64,000 nucleotides of DNA from Humibacillus sp. DSM 29435. Lineage in GTDB: Bacteria; Actinomycetota; Actinomycetes; Actinomycetales; Dermatophilaceae. Below are positions 1-10,062 of the stretch, in pieces. The position numbers and the translations under genes are program-made. The stretch is taken from assembly GCF_001758225.1 (NCBI RefSeq), contig NZ_MAST01000001.1, positions 310,001-374,000 of the forward strand. The letters are read 5' to 3'. Each line of letters opens with the position of its first letter. Position 1 is the first letter of the stretch. Under the pieces are notes generated by a model. That model did not search any database. It was not told where the DNA came from and saw only the letters and a list, made by a program, of their open reading frames with translations.

Positions 1-101
1 CCCTGGCCGACTGGGCCGGGCACGTCAACTACGAGACCCGGCTGAGCCCCGACGGCATCGACTCCCGCGTGCTCGAGGCTCTGCGCGCCACCCGAGCCTG
101 A
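1..101 (+). CDS. C-terminal end of an unidentified protein (cut by window edge)
   Basis: An open frame reads from base 3 to a TGA at 99-101 and encodes about 32 residues ending in ALRATRA. Codon use is typical of the neighbouring genes. In many actinobacteria hpt lies just upstream of ftsH, but this tail does not look like the usual end of hypoxanthine phosphoribosyltransferase. I do not recognise the family. The gene lies on the same strand as ftsH, with about 180 bp between them. Confidence 0.45.
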   Translation, partial: LADWAGHVNYETRLSPDGIDSRVLEALRATRA

Positions 102-127
102 CCCGGCCCGAAGCTGAGCGAACCTGA

Positions 128-140
128 TGAACCGGGTTCA
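128..140. promoter_or_regulatory. Short inverted repeat upstream of ftsH
   Basis: TGAACC and GGTTCA form a 6-bp inverted repeat around one base, between the upstream stop codon and ftsH. It could be an operator half-site pair or the stem of a weak terminator. The spacing does not match an actinobacterial LexA box. No factor can be assigned. Confidence 0.25.
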
Positions 141-252
141 GCCGGCCTGGCTGGTCGTGGTGATGTGGCACGAGTTCGTCACGACGAGCACGAATGCGGA
201 ACACTGGTGACAGGCCGGACGTTGTGCCGGTGGATCAACTCATCTGACGAGC

Positions 253-284
253 AGGAGGACCGGGGCCAACGGCCCCGCAGGTAC

Positions 285-287
<3 letters not shown>
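253..287 (+). promoter_or_regulatory. ftsH ribosome-binding region with a hairpin between Shine-Dalgarno and start codon
   Basis: A perfect AGGAGG at 253-258 lies 26 nt before the ATG at 285, too far for normal initiation. Between them is a perfect hairpin, GGGGCC-AAC-GGCCCC (262-276). Folding it shortens the effective spacing to about 11 nt. This also supports ATG 285 as the start rather than the in-frame start at 165. That the stem bridges the two signals is inference. Confidence 0.4.
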
Positions 288-2396
<2,109 letters not shown>

Positions 2397-2399
2397 GAC

Positions 2400-2972
2400 A
2401 TGGCCGTCGACCAGGCGCGTGCCGAGGCAGCCGTTCGTGAGCTGCTGCTGGCCGTCGGGGAAGATCCAGACCGTGAGGGCCTGGTCGACACACCGGGTCG
2501 GGTGGCGCGGGCGTACGCCGAGATCTTCGCGGGCCTCGACATGAGGGCCGACCAGGTGCTCGACAAGACCTTCGAGATCGACCACCAGGAACTCGTCATC
2601 GTGCGCGACATCGAGCTCTACAGCACGTGTGAGCACCACCTGGTGCCGTTCCACGGGGTGGCCCACGTGGGCTACATCCCCAACAAGAGCGGACGGGTCA
2701 CCGGCCTGTCGAAGCTGGCCCGCCTCGTCGACGTCTATGCGCGCCGGCCTCAGGTTCAGGAGCGGCTCACCTCACAGATCGCTGACGCCCTCGTCGAGCA
2801 CCTCGACGTGCAGGGCGTGATCGTCGTCATCCAGGCCGAGCACCTCTGCATGTCGATGCGCGGCATCCGCAAGAGCGGCGCCAGCACGATCACGTCGGCG
2901 GTGCGCGGCCAGCTGCGCGACCCGGCCACTCGAGCTGAAGCCATGTCGCTGATGCTCCAGAGCAACCGGTGA
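2400..2972 (+). CDS. folE: GTP cyclohydrolase I
   Basis: Converts GTP to 7,8-dihydroneopterin triphosphate, the first step of folate synthesis. The 190-residue length is normal. Zinc ligands are visible in STCEHH (Cys77, His80) and in EHLCMSMRG (Cys150). The [11 protein letters not shown] block is diagnostic of the canonical FolE type rather than the FolE2 family. The start ATG lies 3 nt after the ftsH stop. The stop overlaps the GTG of folP by 4 nt, so the genes are probably translationally coupled. Confidence 0.97.
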   Translation: MAVDQARAEAAVRELLLAVGEDPDREGLVDTPGRVARAYAEIFAGLDMRADQVLDKTFEIDHQELVIVRDIELYSTCEHHLVPFHGVAHVGYIPNKSGRVTGLSKLARLVDVYARRPQVQERLTSQIADALVEHLDVQGVIVVIQAEHLCMSMRGIRKSGASTITSAVRGQLRDPATRAEAMSLMLQSNR

Positions 2973-3838
2973 GCGCCGGCGCTGCCGAGCTGCTCGCCCA
3001 GCGTGACCGCACCCTCGTCATGGGGGTCGTCAACGTCACCCCCGACTCCTTTAGCGACGGAGGCGAGTGGTTCGAACCGGTCGCCGCGCTGGGTCACGGT
3101 CGTGAGGTCTTCGAGGCCGGAGCCGACATCGTGGATGTCGGCGGCGAGTCGACCCGTCCCGGTGCCGAACGCCCCTCCGTCGAGGAAGAGCTGCGCCGGG
3201 TGGCTCCCGTCGTGTCCGACCTCGTCGAGCACGGTGCGGTCGTGTCGATCGACACGATGCGGGCCGAGGTGGCTCGCGTGGCCGTCGAGCTGGGTGCGGC
3301 CATCGTCAACGACGTGTCCGGCGGCCTTGCCGACCCCGAGATGGTTCCCTGGGTCGCGGAGGCAGGCGTGCCCTACATCGCCATGCACTGGCGCGGCCAC
3401 AGCACGCACATGCAGTCGCGCGCCATCTACACCGACGTCGTCGGCGAGGTGCTCTACGAGCTGGGGGTGCGCCGCGACGAGCTGCTGGCCGCCGGGCTCG
3501 ACGCTGAGCGGCTTGTGCTCGACCCCGGTCTCGGCTTCGCCAAGAATGCCGAGCACAACTGGGCCCTGATGGCCGCCCTTCCAGAGCTGCACGACCTCGG
3601 CCAGCCGATTCTGTTGGGCGCCTCCCGCAAGGCCTTCCTGGGCCGTCTGGGGCGGGCTGAGCACGATTCACCGAGGCCGGCTCCCGAGCGCGACCTCGAG
3701 ACGACGGCGACGTCAGTGATGGCGGCCATGGCCGGCCTGTGGTGTGTGCGAGTGCACGACGTCGCCTCGACCGTGAGGGCCCTCGCAGTCGTCGAGACGG
3801 CCGTGCGCCACCTTCCCGACGAGGACGCCGCCCAGTGA
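2969..3838 (+). CDS. folP: Dihydropteroate synthase
   Basis: Condenses hydroxymethyl-dihydropterin pyrophosphate with p-aminobenzoate; this is the sulfonamide target. It has 289 residues and the TIM-barrel signatures [11 protein letters not shown] near the N-terminus, [21 protein letters not shown] and GASRKAFLG. It starts with GTG overlapping the folE stop (GTGA), and its own stop overlaps the GTG of the next gene. It is the main-type FolP rather than the divergent FolP2 type, judging by the intact pterin-binding loops. Confidence 0.96.
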   Translation: MSAGAAELLAQRDRTLVMGVVNVTPDSFSDGGEWFEPVAALGHGREVFEAGADIVDVGGESTRPGAERPSVEEELRRVAPVVSDLVEHGAVVSIDTMRAEVARVAVELGAAIVNDVSGGLADPEMVPWVAEAGVPYIAMHWRGHSTHMQSRAIYTDVVGEVLYELGVRRDELLAAGLDAERLVLDPGLGFAKNAEHNWALMAALPELHDLGQPILLGASRKAFLGRLGRAEHDSPRPAPERDLETTATSVMAAMAGLWCVRVHDVASTVRALAVVETAVRHLPDEDAAQ

Positions 3839-4740
3839 CAGACCCGACCCGCCCCACCGATCGCATCCTGCTACAGGGCGTCTCGGCGTTCGGTCACCAT
3901 GGGGTGCTCGACTTCGAGAAGCGCGACGGCCAGACCTTCGTCGTCGACGTCGCTATGACTCTCGACCTCGCCCCGGCCGGCCGCTCTGACGCGCTCGAGA
4001 CCACGGTCAGCTACGCCGAGGTCGCGACGGCGGTCGTCGAACGCATCACCGGTCCGTCGTTCGACCTCATCGAGAGGCTGGCCGAGGTGATCGCCGACGA
4101 CGTGCTCACCCACGCCCTCGTGGATGCCGTCGAGGTCGCGGTGCACAAGCCGCAGGCTCCCGTCGGACACGCCTTCACCGACGTGCAGGTTCGGGTCGAG
4201 CGCTCGAACGCGCCCGCGGTGGTGCTTGCCCTCGGCTCGAACCTCGGCGACCGCGGCGAGACGCTGGCGGCAGCGGTCGGGTCGCTGAGGGGGCTCGCCG
4301 GGCTCACGGTCACGCGCGTCTCTCCGCTCGTCGAGACCGACCCCGTCGGTGGCCCGGAGCAACCGCCCTACCTGAACGCCGTGGTCGTCGGCCGGTCGAC
4401 GCTGTCTCCTGCTGCCCTGCTGGCAGCGCTGCACGACATCGAGCACGACCACGGCCGGACGCGCGACATCCGCTGGGGTGCGCGAACCCTCGACCTCGAC
4501 CTGATCGCGTTCGGACGACCCGGTTCCCGTCACGAGGTGCTCAGCGACGACCCGGCCCTGACGCTGCCTCATCCGCGAGCAGGGGAACGGGCCTTCGTGC
4601 TCGTGCCGTGGAGCGACGCCGACCCCATGGCCACCCTGCGGACCGCACCCGGCGTTGACGGCATCCGCCCGGTGGCCGGCCTCGTTGCGGAGCTCGACCG
4701 ATCGGGTGTTCGCGCCGGCCCCGCGTGGGAGCAGCCGTGA
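3835..4740 (+). CDS. folK: Bifunctional dihydroneopterin aldolase / HPPK (FolB-FolK fusion)
   Basis: A single 301-residue frame carries two folate enzymes. Residues about 1-125 are a FolB dihydroneopterin aldolase (LQGVSAFGHHGVLDFEK, then TTVSYAEV). Residues about 126-295 are a FolK pyrophosphokinase (ALGSNLGDRGETL, GGPEQPPYLNAV, RTLDLDLIAFG, PHPRAGERAFVLVPW). The product feeds FolP. I chose GTG 3835, which overlaps the folP stop; the frame is open upstream to 3739 but that stretch lies inside folP and reads as shadow. No stop or frameshift separates the domains, so the fusion is real in this sequence. Confidence 0.94.
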   Translation: MTDPTRPTDRILLQGVSAFGHHGVLDFEKRDGQTFVVDVAMTLDLAPAGRSDALETTVSYAEVATAVVERITGPSFDLIERLAEVIADDVLTHALVDAVEVAVHKPQAPVGHAFTDVQVRVERSNAPAVVLALGSNLGDRGETLAAAVGSLRGLAGLTVTRVSPLVETDPVGGPEQPPYLNAVVVGRSTLSPAALLAALHDIEHDHGRTRDIRWGARTLDLDLIAFGRPGSRHEVLSDDPALTLPHPRAGERAFVLVPWSDADPMATLRTAPGVDGIRPVAGLVAELDRSGVRAGPAWEQP

Positions 4741-5204
4741 CCCCGCACGCCGGCGTCCGCGTCACCACGCTCGTGCTCGCGGGCCTGGCCACGACGGTCG
4801 TCGCCTGGCTCGGGCTGCGCATGCTCGCCGGCTCCAGCGTTCCCGAGCCGGGTCGGGTGGGCCTCGCGGCGATGCTCTTTCTCGGCGGAGGGTTGCTCGC
4901 GGCGGGCTGGCAGGTGCGTCAGGTTCGCGACGGCCGGGCCCTGTCCCACATCACCCCGCTACGGGCGGCCCGAACCCTCGTGCTGGGTCAGGCCGGAGCC
5001 CTCACCGGCGCCGTGCTGGTCGGCTGGTACGCAGCGAACGTGCTCGTGCTGCTGCCCGACAGCGACGTCGAGTCACAGCGCTCGCGGCTCTGGCTCTTCA
5101 CGGCCCACGTCGTGGTGGCGCTGCTGCTGGCGGTCTGCGGGATGCTCGTGCAGCGGTGGTGTCGACTGCGTCGGCGCGACGACGACGACGAGAACCTGGC
5201 CTGA
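4737..5204 (+). CDS. DUF3180 family membrane protein
   Basis: This 155-residue protein starts with GTG overlapping the folK stop by 4 nt. It has four hydrophobic segments (about 8-25, 37-53, 80-102 and 120-141) and an acidic end, RRRDDDDENLA. It matches in length and position the DUF3180 membrane proteins found at the end of actinobacterial folate operons. The function is unknown. Translational coupling suggests co-expression with the folate enzymes, not necessarily a folate role. Confidence 0.85.
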   Translation: MTPHAGVRVTTLVLAGLATTVVAWLGLRMLAGSSVPEPGRVGLAAMLFLGGGLLAAGWQVRQVRDGRALSHITPLRAARTLVLGQAGALTGAVLVGWYAANVLVLLPDSDVESQRSRLWLFTAHVVVALLLAVCGMLVQRWCRLRRRDDDDENLA

Positions 5205-5282
5205 CACACATTCTCCTTGAGCCAAACGGCACTTCGCGCACGGACGCATGACGAGCGGGCAACTCGGTTCTCCGCCGAGCCG

Positions 5283-6413
5283 TCAGGAGCCGAGCTGGTC
5301 GAGCCCCTTCTCGAACCGGGCGAGGGCCGCGTCGACGTCGGTCAGCTTGTCGAGACCGAACAGCCCGATGCGAACCGTGGAGTAGTCGGCGGGCTCTCCG
5401 CACTGCAACGGCACGCCGGCCGCCACCTGAAGCCCGACCTGCTTGAACGCGGCACCGCTCTTGATCGCCGGGTCGTCGGTGTGCACGACGACGACGCTCG
5501 CGGCGGCGACGTCGGCGGCGGCCACCGAGGGCAGGCCCCGGTCCGCGAGGAGGGCGCGCACCCGGCGGCCCAGCTCGAGCTGGGCGTCTCGAGCCGTCTC
5601 GAGACCCAGGTCCAAGGTCTCGCGCATCGCCGTGGCGTTGTGGGCGAGAGCGTCGGTCGGCATGGTCGCGTGGTATGTCGCCTTGCCCTCCAGGTAGGCC
5701 TCGGCAACCCCCAGCCACACCTTGAGGTCGGCCGCGAAGCTCGACGACCGAGACGCCAGCACGGCCTCTCGGGCCGCGGTGCCCAGCATCACGTACCCGG
5801 CCGCCGGCGAGCCGCTCCAGCCCTTCTGGGGCGCGCTCACCAGCACGTCGACGCCGAGGTCGGCCATGTCGACCCAGAGGGCGCCCGACGCGATGCAGTC
5901 GAGCACCAGCAGCCCGCCGACCTCGTGCACGGCCTCCGCGAGCGCCCGCACGTAGTCGTCGGTGAGCAGCATCCCGGCCGAGGTCTCCACGTGAGGCGCG
6001 AAGACGACCGCCGGTCGCTCTGACCGGATCGCGGCAGCGACCTCCTCGATGGGCGCCGGAGCCCAGGCCGACTGGTGCCCGGTGTCGATGGGACGGGCCT
6101 GGCACACGGTCGCCGACTTCGCGATCGCGCCGGCGTCGAGGATCTGGGTCCAGCGGTAGCTGAACAGGCCGTTGCGCACGATGAGGCAGTGCTGGTCGGT
6201 GGCCAGCTGGCGCGCAACGGCCTCCATCGCGAAGGTGCCACCACCGGGCACGACGGCCACGGTCTCGGCGCCGTAGGTGGTCTTCAGCATGCCCAGCAGG
6301 TCTTGCATGACGCCGACGAAGCGCGCCGACATGTGGTTCAGGGATCGGTCGGTGAACACCACGGAGTACTCGAGCAGGCCATCGGGGTCGATCTCGTCGC
6401 GAGGAAGGTCCAT
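5283..6413 (-). CDS. Class V PLP-dependent aminotransferase (alanine-glyoxylate / serine-pyruvate type)
   Basis: The 376-residue protein has the fold-type I class V layout. VVPGGGTFAMEA resembles the N-terminal cofactor-phosphate loop. LDCIASGAL holds the Asp that contacts the pyridine nitrogen, and SAPQKGWSGSP holds the Schiff-base Lys. VRIGLFG near the end is the usual C-terminal Arg region. Substrates in this family are small amino acids and glyoxylate or pyruvate; the exact pair cannot be read from sequence. It is convergent with the folate operon across a 78-bp gap that contains only a weak CTCGG/CCGAG hairpin (5263-5279). The start ATG at 6413 is unambiguous. Confidence 0.88.
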   Translation of the reverse strand: MDLPRDEIDPDGLLEYSVVFTDRSLNHMSARFVGVMQDLLGMLKTTYGAETVAVVPGGGTFAMEAVARQLATDQHCLIVRNGLFSYRWTQILDAGAIAKSATVCQARPIDTGHQSAWAPAPIEEVAAAIRSERPAVVFAPHVETSAGMLLTDDYVRALAEAVHEVGGLLVLDCIASGALWVDMADLGVDVLVSAPQKGWSGSPAAGYVMLGTAAREAVLASRSSSFAADLKVWLGVAEAYLEGKATYHATMPTDALAHNATAMRETLDLGLETARDAQLELGRRVRALLADRGLPSVAAADVAAASVVVVHTDDPAIKSGAAFKQVGLQVAAGVPLQCGEPADYSTVRIGLFGLDKLTDVDAALARFEKGLDQLGS

Positions 6414-6439
6414 GGGTCCAGCGTTTCACAGTGCCGTGA

Positions 6440-6600
6440 GGGCGGCCAGGCCGCCACTCGGCCGAGCCCTCGGAACGCCCGGCGATCCAGGTCGAGATCG
6501 GTGGTGACCCTGACAGTCAGCATGCGCTGGTTGTCCCAGGGCGCGAACAGCCTTGCGGCGTAGAGCAGCTCGCGGCTGCCGAAGGAGTGCACGTTGACCC
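6440..6600 (-). pseudogene. Remnant of a DUF1801-type gene
   Basis: On the minus strand this stretch reads VNVHSFGSRELLYAARLF and then QRMLTVRVTTDLDLDRRAFR. It aligns closely with the C-terminal half of the intact protein at 13722-14105 (VNVYFFRGRELPDPALLF, ERMLTVKVTADLDLDRRAFR). The nucleotide sequences are also plainly alike. The N-terminal half is missing and the frame runs on into the aminotransferase gene, so this is a decayed paralogue. The rest of the 6414-6714 gap shows nothing recognisable. Confidence 0.72.
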
Positions 6601-6714
6601 GGCCGAAGGCGTGTTCGACGCCCACGAGCAGGATCGCTGCAACTGATGCGGTGATCAAGACGGCAATGAGGCCATGGACGCGCCGGCGGCAAGAGAGTGG
6701 GTGCCTGTGACTGG

Positions 6715-7314
6715 TCAGATGAGGTCGACGTTGAGTGACGGGAATGCCAGCCGATCCTCGTCGGTCGGTGCTGAGGGGCCGATGATCTCGGTTCGGAAGG
6801 TGACGCTCGTCCCGCTCCGCGCGCGAGGCTCCAGGGGTGTGAGCTCTTCGTCAGGGATGCCGCGACGGTAGGTCTGGGACCACGATCCGTCGTTGCGGTG
6901 GTTGTCGTGGATCAGTTCGCTGCTGAGGGCCGCGACCGTCGACATGCCCCGTCGCGGTAGGCCATCCGGGAGCAGGGGGGAGCCAGCAGGATCGGCGAAG
7001 CGCACATCGGCGGTGGCCATGACGGGCTTGCGGACGATCCGTCCATCGCTGTCTCTTCGGGTATCGGTGCCTCGACCGTCGTCATCGACAGTGACGCGCC
7101 CGTCGGCGTGGAGGATCACGGTGGCGTGGCCGGTTCGACTCTGACTGTGTGCCTCGTCGCTGGCGTAGGCCAGCACTTCGAGGATGAGGTGGCGCCGACC
7201 GCCGGCCGCGCCGGGTTGACCGAGTCGGCGCCTCACATCGGCAAGGTGTTCGGGATCGACGTCGCTCCTCCAGTCGTGCGTGGTGGTGGTGGTCCACGAT
7301 GATCGCTCGCTCAC
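6715..7314 (-). CDS. Stand-alone GyrB-type GHKL ATPase domain protein
   Basis: The 199-residue product aligns with only the N-terminal ATPase domain of GyrB. RRHLILEVLAYASDEA (41-55) corresponds to the N-box, VTVDDDGRG (74-82) to the ADP-binding Asp and first Gly motif, and RRGMSTVAALSSELI (121-135) to the lid and second Gly motif. GTSVTFRTE ends the domain. Transducer, Toprim and DNA-gate domains are absent. Glu46 keeps the catalytic base, but the Mg-binding Asn (E. coli GyrB Asn46) is Tyr50, so ATP hydrolysis is doubtful. It starts with GTG and is transcribed away from the coiled-coil gene at 7676. Function unknown. Confidence 0.7.
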   Translation of the reverse strand: MSERSSWTTTTTHDWRSDVDPEHLADVRRRLGQPGAAGGRRHLILEVLAYASDEAHSQSRTGHATVILHADGRVTVDDDGRGTDTRRDSDGRIVRKPVMATADVRFADPAGSPLLPDGLPRRGMSTVAALSSELIHDNHRNDGSWSQTYRRGIPDEELTPLEPRARSGTSVTFRTEIIGPSAPTDEDRLAFPSLNVDLI

Positions 7315-7675
7315 CCTTCGAGCCTAGGTTCTGAACCGCCGAAGTCAGAGGCCGCGGGGGCTGTTTGAAATGGGGGGCGACCCGGTCGGGTCCGTTGATG
7401 GGGGTGCCCGCCTGGTTCGTGGCCGCTCAGGCCCGGTCCCGAACGACGTCGCCGGCGCGGCATGGAGGTCTTGGCAGTCACCTTCCTGGAGGACCCCGGT
7501 GCCGTTGCAGTCGTGGGTGTCGCTGCCGAGACCGGCCTGCGGACCGTTTTTGCCGACGTGGTGCGCTGGCGATGCGTTCGCCTCTTGGCCGAGTGAGACG
7601 AGCGGATGCCGCAGGGGTGTCTGTACAGGGCGACCTGGGCTGGAACCGTTTGGCCTATATCGGCATCCGGTAGGT
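7315..7675. other. Divergent intergenic region, 361 bp, no clear gene
   Basis: The region lies between the starts of two divergent genes and should hold both promoters. All three plus-strand frames have open stretches, but none looks like a known protein. The most codon-like is a 44-codon frame, ATG 7462 to TGA 7596, beginning MEVLAVTFLEDPGAVAVV. I do not call it a gene. The frame at 7370 runs into the coiled-coil gene, but the stretch before ATG 7676 is of low coding quality. Confidence 0.4.
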
Positions 7676-8617
7676 ATGACCTCTGGCCCGGTGCCCGACG
7701 ACGTAATTCACCCCTTGCAGCGCCTGGAGCAGGCGCGGGACGACCTGGCCGAGCGCGAAACGGTCAACCATCGACTTCGCCTCGTGGGCGGATCGCTTCG
7801 GCGGGCAGAGGCCGTGCGCCGGCAGCTAGGTGAAGAGTTGGCGCGCGAGCAGCTCGACGTCGATCGCCTTCAGGGCCGGTCGGTCGCCCGGCTCTGGTCG
7901 GGGCTTCGTGGTTCACGAGCCACGGATCTTGAGCGCGAGAGCGTCGAGGCGGCTCAGACCGCCGCAGCCTACGACAAGGCCAGCGAGGGGGTCGAGACGC
8001 TTCAGGACGAGGTGGCCCGACTCACTCGGAGGGCAGCCCAGCTGGAACACGCAGATCGCGACTACGAGCTCGCCCTTGAAGCTTTGGCGACGGCCACGCC
8101 CACGCCTTTCGACGACACCACGGGGCCCGCGACCGACGCCGTCCGTGAGCTCGCTCGAATCCGTGAGAGCCGCGAGATCGAGCGGACCACCATCGTTGCC
8201 CGCTCGGCGCTGCAGAGTCTCGCGGCGGCGCAGGAGGTGCTGCGCCGCGCGAACTCCTGGTCAACCTTCGACACCTTCGGAGGCGGCGGTCTGTTCAGCT
8301 CCTCGATGAAGCACCGCCGTCTCGACGAGGCCCGCCTCTGTTTGCAAACGGCCGCCGATGATCTCAAGCGCTTGTCCACACTCATCGACGGGCAGTCGCA
8401 CCCGTTGCCCGCGATGCCGGAGCTCACGACCCTGAACCGCACCATGGACGTCTGGTTCGACAACTTCTTCAGCGACATGAAGGTGTTGAACCAGATCCAC
8501 CGATGCCGCGATGACATCGCTCGCTCTGTCGCTGCAGTCGAGAAGGTGCTGACCGTTCTGGACCGACGCCGTCGTGAGCTCCTGGCCGACGATGCGCCAG
8601 GCGGAATGAACCGCTGA
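7676..8617 (+). CDS. Coiled-coil protein of unknown function
   Basis: From ATG 7676 the protein has 313 residues. Most of it is charged, heptad-like helix rich in Glu, Arg, Ala and Leu (about 15-150), followed by a second helical part. Near residues 195-225 is a glycine-rich break, STFDTFGGGGLFSSSMKHR, then LDEARL. I recall similar GGG(L/I)-K-H-x-x-LDEA breaks in other uncharacterised bacterial coiled-coil proteins, without a function attached. No signal peptide or membrane segment is seen. It is divergent from the GyrB-like gene. The start was chosen at the ATG after the low-quality upstream frame. Confidence 0.6.
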   Translation: MTSGPVPDDVIHPLQRLEQARDDLAERETVNHRLRLVGGSLRRAEAVRRQLGEELAREQLDVDRLQGRSVARLWSGLRGSRATDLERESVEAAQTAAAYDKASEGVETLQDEVARLTRRAAQLEHADRDYELALEALATATPTPFDDTTGPATDAVRELARIRESREIERTTIVARSALQSLAAAQEVLRRANSWSTFDTFGGGGLFSSSMKHRRLDEARLCLQTAADDLKRLSTLIDGQSHPLPAMPELTTLNRTMDVWFDNFFSDMKVLNQIHRCRDDIARSVAAVEKVLTVLDRRRRELLADDAPGGMNR

Positions 8618-8668
8618 ACACCAGGAACCGGCTACAACCCATGAGATGGGGAAGACCGCTGCGGTCCA

Positions 8669-8944
8669 TCACGCACGGTAAATATCGCCGCGGTGGCCGA
8701 TCGCCAGGACGGTCACCGTTCGGGCGTGATCGTCGATGCGGTAGAGGATGCCGTAGGTGCCGCGTCGTGCGCTATGTCGGTCTGCCAGGGGTGGACGAAG
8801 CCGCTTACCCACGAGATGTGGGTTCTCGAGCAAGGGGCCGGTGATGAACTCGAAGGCAGCGGTGGCGGCGGCTTCTGGGAGATCTTCGGTGAGGTGGCGG
8901 CGAGCTGAGGAGACGATCCGCAGCTGATAGCGCGCGTCGGTCAC
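8669..8944 (-). CDS. ParE/RelE-family toxin
   Basis: A 91-residue basic protein with the ParE/RelE-fold pattern: an N-terminal SSARRHL helix, the block GKRLRPPLADRHSARRGTYGILYRID, and a final strand VTVLAIGHRGDIYR. The RGTYGILYRI and HRxxIYR segments match chromosomal RelE/ParE toxins. It starts with GTG overlapping the antitoxin stop by 4 nt, the normal antitoxin-first order. Whether it cleaves mRNA or targets gyrase cannot be told by eye. It lies in the accessory island. Confidence 0.85.
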   Translation of the reverse strand: MTDARYQLRIVSSARRHLTEDLPEAAATAAFEFITGPLLENPHLVGKRLRPPLADRHSARRGTYGILYRIDDHARTVTVLAIGHRGDIYRA

Positions 8945-9222
8945 GCCGAGTTCCGGCGTGAGCGCATCGCCGCCTCGAGCTCGCTCAGGGTCTCGACCCG
9001 GCCAGCAGCCAGGTCGGCTTCGGCGGCGGCAAGCTGCGTCATGAGGTCTCGGTCGGCAAGCACGGCGATAGTCTCCTCGAGCATCGCGAGGTCATCGGGC
9101 GCCACTAGGACGGCCGAGGGCTGGCCGTGCACGGTGACGGTCACTCGTTCGTGGTACTTGCTCACTCGGCTGACGACCTCGGAAAGGTGTGCCTTGGCGT
9201 TGGCCAACGGAATGCTCGTCAT
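8941..9222 (-). CDS. Phd/YefM-family antitoxin
   Basis: Partner of the ParE/RelE toxin that follows it. The N-terminal block MTSIPLANAKAHLSEVVSRV and then ERVTVTVHGQPSAVLVAPDD are typical of the Phd/YefM DNA-binding fold. The C-terminal acidic helix would neutralise the toxin. I chose the ATG at 9222 (93 residues) because family members begin there; an upstream in-frame ATG at 9240 would add six residues. An inverted repeat overlaps this start, consistent with autoregulation. Confidence 0.85.
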   Translation of the reverse strand: MTSIPLANAKAHLSEVVSRVSKYHERVTVTVHGQPSAVLVAPDDLAMLEETIAVLADRDLMTQLAAAEADLAAGRVETLSELEAAMRSRRNSA

Positions 9223-9240
9223 GGTCCAAAGTATGACCAT
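9221..9240. promoter_or_regulatory. Candidate operator of the Phd/ParE module
   Basis: ATGGTC (9221-9226) and GACCAT (9235-9240) form a 6-bp inverted repeat with an 8-bp spacer that overlaps the antitoxin start codon. Phd-family antitoxins repress their own promoters by binding such repeats. The assignment is inferred from position. Confidence 0.45.
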
Positions 9241-9309
9241 AAATGACCGCTCGTATCCAGCGACACAACCTTCCGTGTCGCGGCAGATGAGTGCGCACCA
9301 AGGGGTCGT

Positions 9310-9332
9310 GATATCTTCGGATATCTAGGAGG
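9310..9332 (+). promoter_or_regulatory. Candidate VapBC operator and strong ribosome-binding site
   Basis: GATATCTTCGGATATC (9310-9325) is a repeat of the palindrome GATATC around TTCG and can form a tetraloop hairpin. It abuts a perfect AGGAGG (9327-9332), 6 nt before the vapB ATG. A VapB-bound operator here would block initiation, and the hairpin could also mask the Shine-Dalgarno. The AT-rich core stands out from the surrounding GC-rich DNA. Confidence 0.5.
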
Positions 9333-9338
9333 TTCATC

Positions 9339-9560
9339 ATGCCCGACGTCCTGATTCGCAACTTCCCCGCCGAGGACCTCAGCCTGCTCGACGAGCAGGC
9401 CGCGCGACTCGGTCTCTCCAGGACCGAGTATTTACGCCGACACCTGCATCGGGAGGCCCGCCGCACGGCAGGGTCGGTAACCGCGAACGATCTTCGGGCG
9501 GTGGCCGAACTTCTTCCCGACCTGGCAGACGACACGATCATGTCCCACGCGTGGTCATGA
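9339..9560 (+). CDS. vapB: VapB-type ribbon-helix-helix antitoxin
   Basis: The 73-residue protein begins [20 protein letters not shown] and continues with [20 protein letters not shown], a ribbon-helix-helix DNA-binding domain of the kind found in VapB and FitA antitoxins. The C-terminal part (about 45-73) is acidic and would wrap the toxin. It overlaps vapC by 4 nt (ATGA), and a strong Shine-Dalgarno and a palindrome precede it. Confidence 0.88.
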   Translation: MPDVLIRNFPAEDLSLLDEQAARLGLSRTEYLRRHLHREARRTAGSVTANDLRAVAELLPDLADDTIMSHAWS

Positions 9561-9967
9561 GCTCGACCTGGCTCATCGACAAGTCCGCCCTCGTTCGGCT
9601 GGGTTCGAGCCCCGACGCTGAGCAATGGGCGAACCGGGTCGAGCGCGGCCTCGTCGCCATCAGCACGGTCACCCTGCTCGAGGTGGGCTTCTCGGCTCGG
9701 TCCGCGGTCGAGCTGTCCCGAGCCATGGGGTCACCGCCGTTGGCAGCGATGCCGGTGGAGTACCTGACCCCGGCGACCGAGGACCGGGCGGTGGAGGTTC
9801 AACGCCTGCTGGCAGAGCGCGGCCACCATCGCGCATCGTCTATCCCGGATCTGCTGATCGCCGCCGCCGCGGAACTGAACCAGCACACCGTCCTGCACCT
9901 GGACAAGGACTTCGACCTCATCGCCGAACTCACCGCCCAACCCGTCGAACGCCTCCGCATCGAGTAG
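9557..9967 (+). CDS. vapC: VapC PIN-domain ribonuclease toxin
   Basis: This 136-residue PIN-domain protein starts at ATG 9557, overlapping vapB. The acidic metal-binding residues expected for VapC are present: Asp8 in LIDKSAL, Glu42 in TLLEVGFS, Asp98 in [11 protein letters not shown], and the Asp cluster at 116-120 in HLDKDFD. VapC enzymes cut structured RNAs, often initiator tRNA or 23S rRNA; the target here is unknown. It is the second toxin-antitoxin pair of the island, transcribed away from the Phd/ParE pair. Confidence 0.9.
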   Translation: MSSTWLIDKSALVRLGSSPDAEQWANRVERGLVAISTVTLLEVGFSARSAVELSRAMGSPPLAAMPVEYLTPATEDRAVEVQRLLAERGHHRASSIPDLLIAAAAELNQHTVLHLDKDFDLIAELTAQPVERLRIE

Positions 9968-10062
9968 CTTCTGCCCTCAAGCTCTCGCGGACCGCGGCAT
10001 GAGCGGACGTAGGCGCGGTCTGCTGGATACTTTTCGCATGAGCGGCAGCGGGTGGATCACAG

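Noticed and set aside
128-140. LexA/SOS box upstream of ftsH
   Set aside because: The half-sites are GAAC and GTTC but with three bases between them rather than four, and ftsH is not a typical SOS gene.
4655-5251. 198-codon frame overlapping folK and the DUF3180 gene
   Set aside because: It is out of frame with both recognised genes and gives an Arg/Ala-rich product without a match.
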